From Ilyonectria destructans (Eukaryota; Ascomycota; Sordariomycetes; Hypocreales; Nectriaceae), in assembly GCA_020740775.1 (NCBI GenBank), contig JAHEWK010000003.1, positions 620,001 through 684,000 on the forward strand: 64,000 nucleotides of DNA. Direction: 5' to 3'. Each line of letters opens with the position of its first letter. The first letter of the stretch is position 1. The notes beneath the pieces were generated by a model, which did no database searches, was not told where the DNA came from, and was given only the letters and a program-made list of their open reading frames with translations. The position numbers and the translations under genes are program-made. Below are positions 61,791-64,000 of the stretch, one piece after another.

Positions 61791-62672
61791 TCACTGCAAA
61801 TGAACAAACATGCCGCCGTCTACCAGCACCTGTGATCCCGTCATGTATCCGCTCAGCTGCTCGCTGGCGAGGAACACCGCCGGCCCTGCCAGGTCCTGCG
61901 GCTTGCCCACGCGACCCATCGGGATGCGGTGTTCTAGATACTTGCGCTTCACCTCGTTTTGCATGTCCTCCTCCGCGAGTTGGGTATGGATCGTACCTGG
62001 TAACAAAGCATTACATCTGATCTTGTGCTTTGCCAGCGAAATAGCCATCGACTGGATCATGGACGAGACAGCGGCCTTTGTGGGTGTGTAATGCGTCTGC
62101 AGACCTCCTCCGACCAGGGCACTGATGGAAGAAATTCCAATAATGGCGCCGCCGTTTCCTTGCTTCACCATCTGCTGAGCTGCTGCTTGACACGAATAGA
62201 ATGCGCCGTTCACGTTGACCTGCATTGTCCGGTCAAAGAGCTCCTTGTCGAGCCTGGATGTTTCATGTCAGCATCTTGCCCATTCATGGGGCCATTGCAG
62301 GGGAGCGGCCACTTACGTGAGGAATTCAGCCGCCTTGAATATTCCGGCATTGGCAACGAAAATGTCCAGGGACCCCCATTTCTTCACAGCACCTTCGACA
62401 AGCTGCCGGCCTGTTTCTGGGTTCGTGGTATCGCCAGCAATCTCAATTAGCTCACCGGCTGGGGAGTCTTTCGTGCCCTGGCTTCTGATGTCCTCTGCCT
62501 CCTTAATCAGGCTTTTCTTGAGTTGCTCGTCCTTTGCAAGACCGAGATGGTTGACTGCCACATTGGCTCCCTGCCGGAGGTACTCCAGGGTGATTGCCCG
62601 ACCAATGCCAGTCGTGCCACCAGTAATACAGGCGGTCTTGCCCCTCAGCAAACGAAATTGTGTGGAAGCCAT
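61791..62672 (-). CDS. L-rhamnose 1-dehydrogenase-like short-chain dehydrogenase
   Basis: Two exons (62672-62317, 62253-61791; 63-bp intron) give 272 residues, the usual size for classical SDRs. The cofactor motif is TGGTTGIG near residue 16, the structural NAG is near 110, and the catalytic Ser and Tyr-x3-Lys are in GISSISALVGGGLQTHYTPTK (~165-185). An Asn-His after the second strand (VAVNHLG) in place of an acidic residue suggests NADP can be used. The block QMVKQGNGGAIIGISSISA and the end LVDGGMFVHLQ closely resemble, from memory, the fungal L-rhamnose 1-dehydrogenase of the non-phosphorylated rhamnose pathway, which makes L-rhamnono-lactone. A glucose/ribitol-dehydrogenase-like role is the alternative. 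It has no targeting signal, so it is probably cytosolic. Confidence 0.87.
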
Positions 62673-63632
62673 TGTGTTGTAAGGTTGATTATCTGATCAA
62701 ATCGGTTGATCTCAATGGAGGCAATATAGGCTGTAAAGAAGCCATTGTGTCACTCTTCTTCTACAGCCACAACCTGGTGCAAGCGGTTTGCCTTTGCAGC
62801 ACGTGAGAGAGCCCATGATGATCAACTGCAAGGGCGGGGGAAAATGGCGCTATCCCTCGAGACGAGCATGTACCGGGATGTCGACTAGTTACGTCCAAAA
62901 CTCTAGCGTCGCATTTCGCTGCCTAAAGATGATTCGACGTGGCTTTGAGATGCGACATCATTCTCCGCAACGGGTGGAGGATAGTGGAGACTCCAAGGGC
63001 AGCCTCGCTATGTTGCCGCGGAGGTGCTCGTTTTGGAGTGACCGTGGATCGAATATTAGCCAGTAGGTTCGAATAGGCCGGCCCAGCTTCGATACCAATC
63101 AAGCCGTCTCTTCAGGATTAGGTTAAAGACAGTATGGTAGTGTAGGCTTCGAATGCAAAGTGTGATTCACGCAACTGTGACTTTCAAGTAACTCTATTGA
63201 TGTGATGGTCAAATTCAGTCGCAATATTCTCCTGGCTATTTCCGAATTCTAGACCAAAAGGAATCTAACGGGCATCGTCCCGTTTCATTCATAGTCATCA
63301 ATTCGTTTTGCGGGAAGACCGGCCTGGACTTGAGCACTGAGAACTTCAAAGAACTACTGATGTTAGCCTAAAGTGGTGCAGGCTTAGGACTCATGCAATT
63401 ACATAAACCCTCGGTGTTGAGCACAGATGTTTCTCGGTTGCTGAGACGGGACCAAGTGTCGGAGTGTTAGGGTATCAGAGGCGAGGTGATCAACTGGCTC
63501 TGCAGCGAGTTGACCGAGACGGGGTTCTTGATCATTTACTGAACGAGATCGAGGTTGTAGTTTAATCAATGGCCACAGCGGCTCGTGCCAGGCGGAGCAA
63601 CTCTAGATACTGATTCATAGCAGATGGGAGTA
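62673..63632. other. Intergenic region upstream of the SDR
   Basis: About 960 bp holding the SDR promoter and the 3' end of the AIG2-family gene. No gene recognised; sequences here are of mixed composition. Confidence 0.5.
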
Positions 63633-64000
63633 TCAGTCTTCTCCAACAAGCTCGACTCCCTCAAAGAGGTCGATCCAATCTTCCAACCTCTCCCCGATAA
63701 AAGTCTCCAAATTCCATGGCTCGTCTGACACAAGATCTGCCTCTCCATTCCAAACATACATGTCGGCTTCGAGCGTCTCGCATGGTTCGTCACCAGGGCC
63801 AAGGATCTCCACAGCGACAGGGGTTGGTTGGTACGTTTCGCCCTCAAAATCATCCAGTTTCCTGCGCTGCGACGTCGTTTCCAGCGTGATTAAATAACCG
63901 TCAACTGAAGACTGAGGGTCATGTTTGATTGCCGCGGGGTAATCTCGATTGTGAAGTGAGAATCGTTTGTAGCCGTAGACCCTGGCTGGGCGAGCGAGTG
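63633..64000 (-). CDS. AIG2/gamma-glutamylcyclotransferase-like protein (partial, 5' end outside window)
   Basis: The last ~122 residues are in the window, with the stop at 63635-63633. Read on the minus strand, it starts within RPARVYGYKRFSLHNRDYPA and continues SSVDGYLITLET, KLDDFEGETYQPTPVAVEI, ADMYVWNGEADLV and ERLEDWIDLFEG. The Gly-Tyr-Lys-Arg opening, the LDDFEG block with its conserved acidic residue, and the end ETFIGERLEDW are typical of fungal AIG2-like proteins with the GGCT beta-barrel fold. The fold includes enzymes that release 5-oxoproline from gamma-glutamyl compounds, but the activity of fungal members is mostly unproven. The N-terminal YGTL-type motif lies beyond the window edge. 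Confidence 0.85.
   Translation of the reverse strand, partial: LARPARVYGYKRFSLHNRDYPAAIKHDPQSSVDGYLITLETTSQRRKLDDFEGETYQPTPVAVEILGPGDEPCETLEADMYVWNGEADLVSDEPWNLETFIGERLEDWIDLFEGVELVGED

Overview
The window is nuclear DNA of a filamentous ascomycete (Pezizomycotina, probably Sordariomycetes). The genes carry short GT-AG introns of about 49-134 bp, and I rebuilt the introns by hand. After splicing, every multi-exon gene complete in the window gives an open frame divisible by three. Recognisable fungal genes include a Pkc1-type kinase, the RNA-decay factor Pat1, the mitochondrial inner-membrane protein She9/Mdm33, a Kre2/Ktr mannosyltransferase, mitochondrial uS12, Rpc37/RPC5 and Lcp5/neuroguidin. 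The exact species cannot be read from the sequence.

Layout. 0-7.3 kb: housekeeping and unknown genes (EIF1AD-like protein, small membrane protein, MFS carrier, HAD phosphatase, She9). 8.0-30.7 kb: a compact secondary-metabolite cluster of five genes: an ABCC-type ABC exporter, a MIO-containing phenylalanine ammonia-lyase/aminomutase-like enzyme, a second MFS transporter, a bANK (basic region plus ankyrin) regulator, and a multimodular NRPS. 30.7-33.7 kb: a long stretch without a recognisable gene that leads into the Pkc1 promoter and leader. 33.7-56.3 kb: conserved genes (PKC1, acyl-CoA dehydrogenase, uS12m, mannosyltransferase, PAT1, RPC5, a glycosyltransferase with a giant repeat tail, Lcp5). 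56.5-59.2 kb: a decayed region with a MITE-like element and a broken coding remnant. 59.3-64 kb: a Zn2Cys6 regulator, an L-rhamnose 1-dehydrogenase-like SDR and the end of an AIG2-family gene.

How the cluster may work (inference). The lyase/aminomutase would supply an aryl building block (a beta-aryl-beta-amino acid or a cinnamate) to the NRPS. The NRPS reads partial C - A1 - T1 - C - vestigial A - T2 - C - A2 - T3 - terminal C, with no thioesterase, so release would be by the terminal condensation-like domain, typically as a cyclised product. The bANK protein, transcribed divergently from the NRPS, is a likely pathway regulator of the TOXE type. The ABC and MFS proteins would export the product or give self-protection. 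No P450, methyltransferase or halogenase is visible, so the product should be a lightly tailored small peptide. This gene combination is the most interesting content of the window.

Two related MITE-like elements occur, one of them inside the presumed NRPS/regulator control region.
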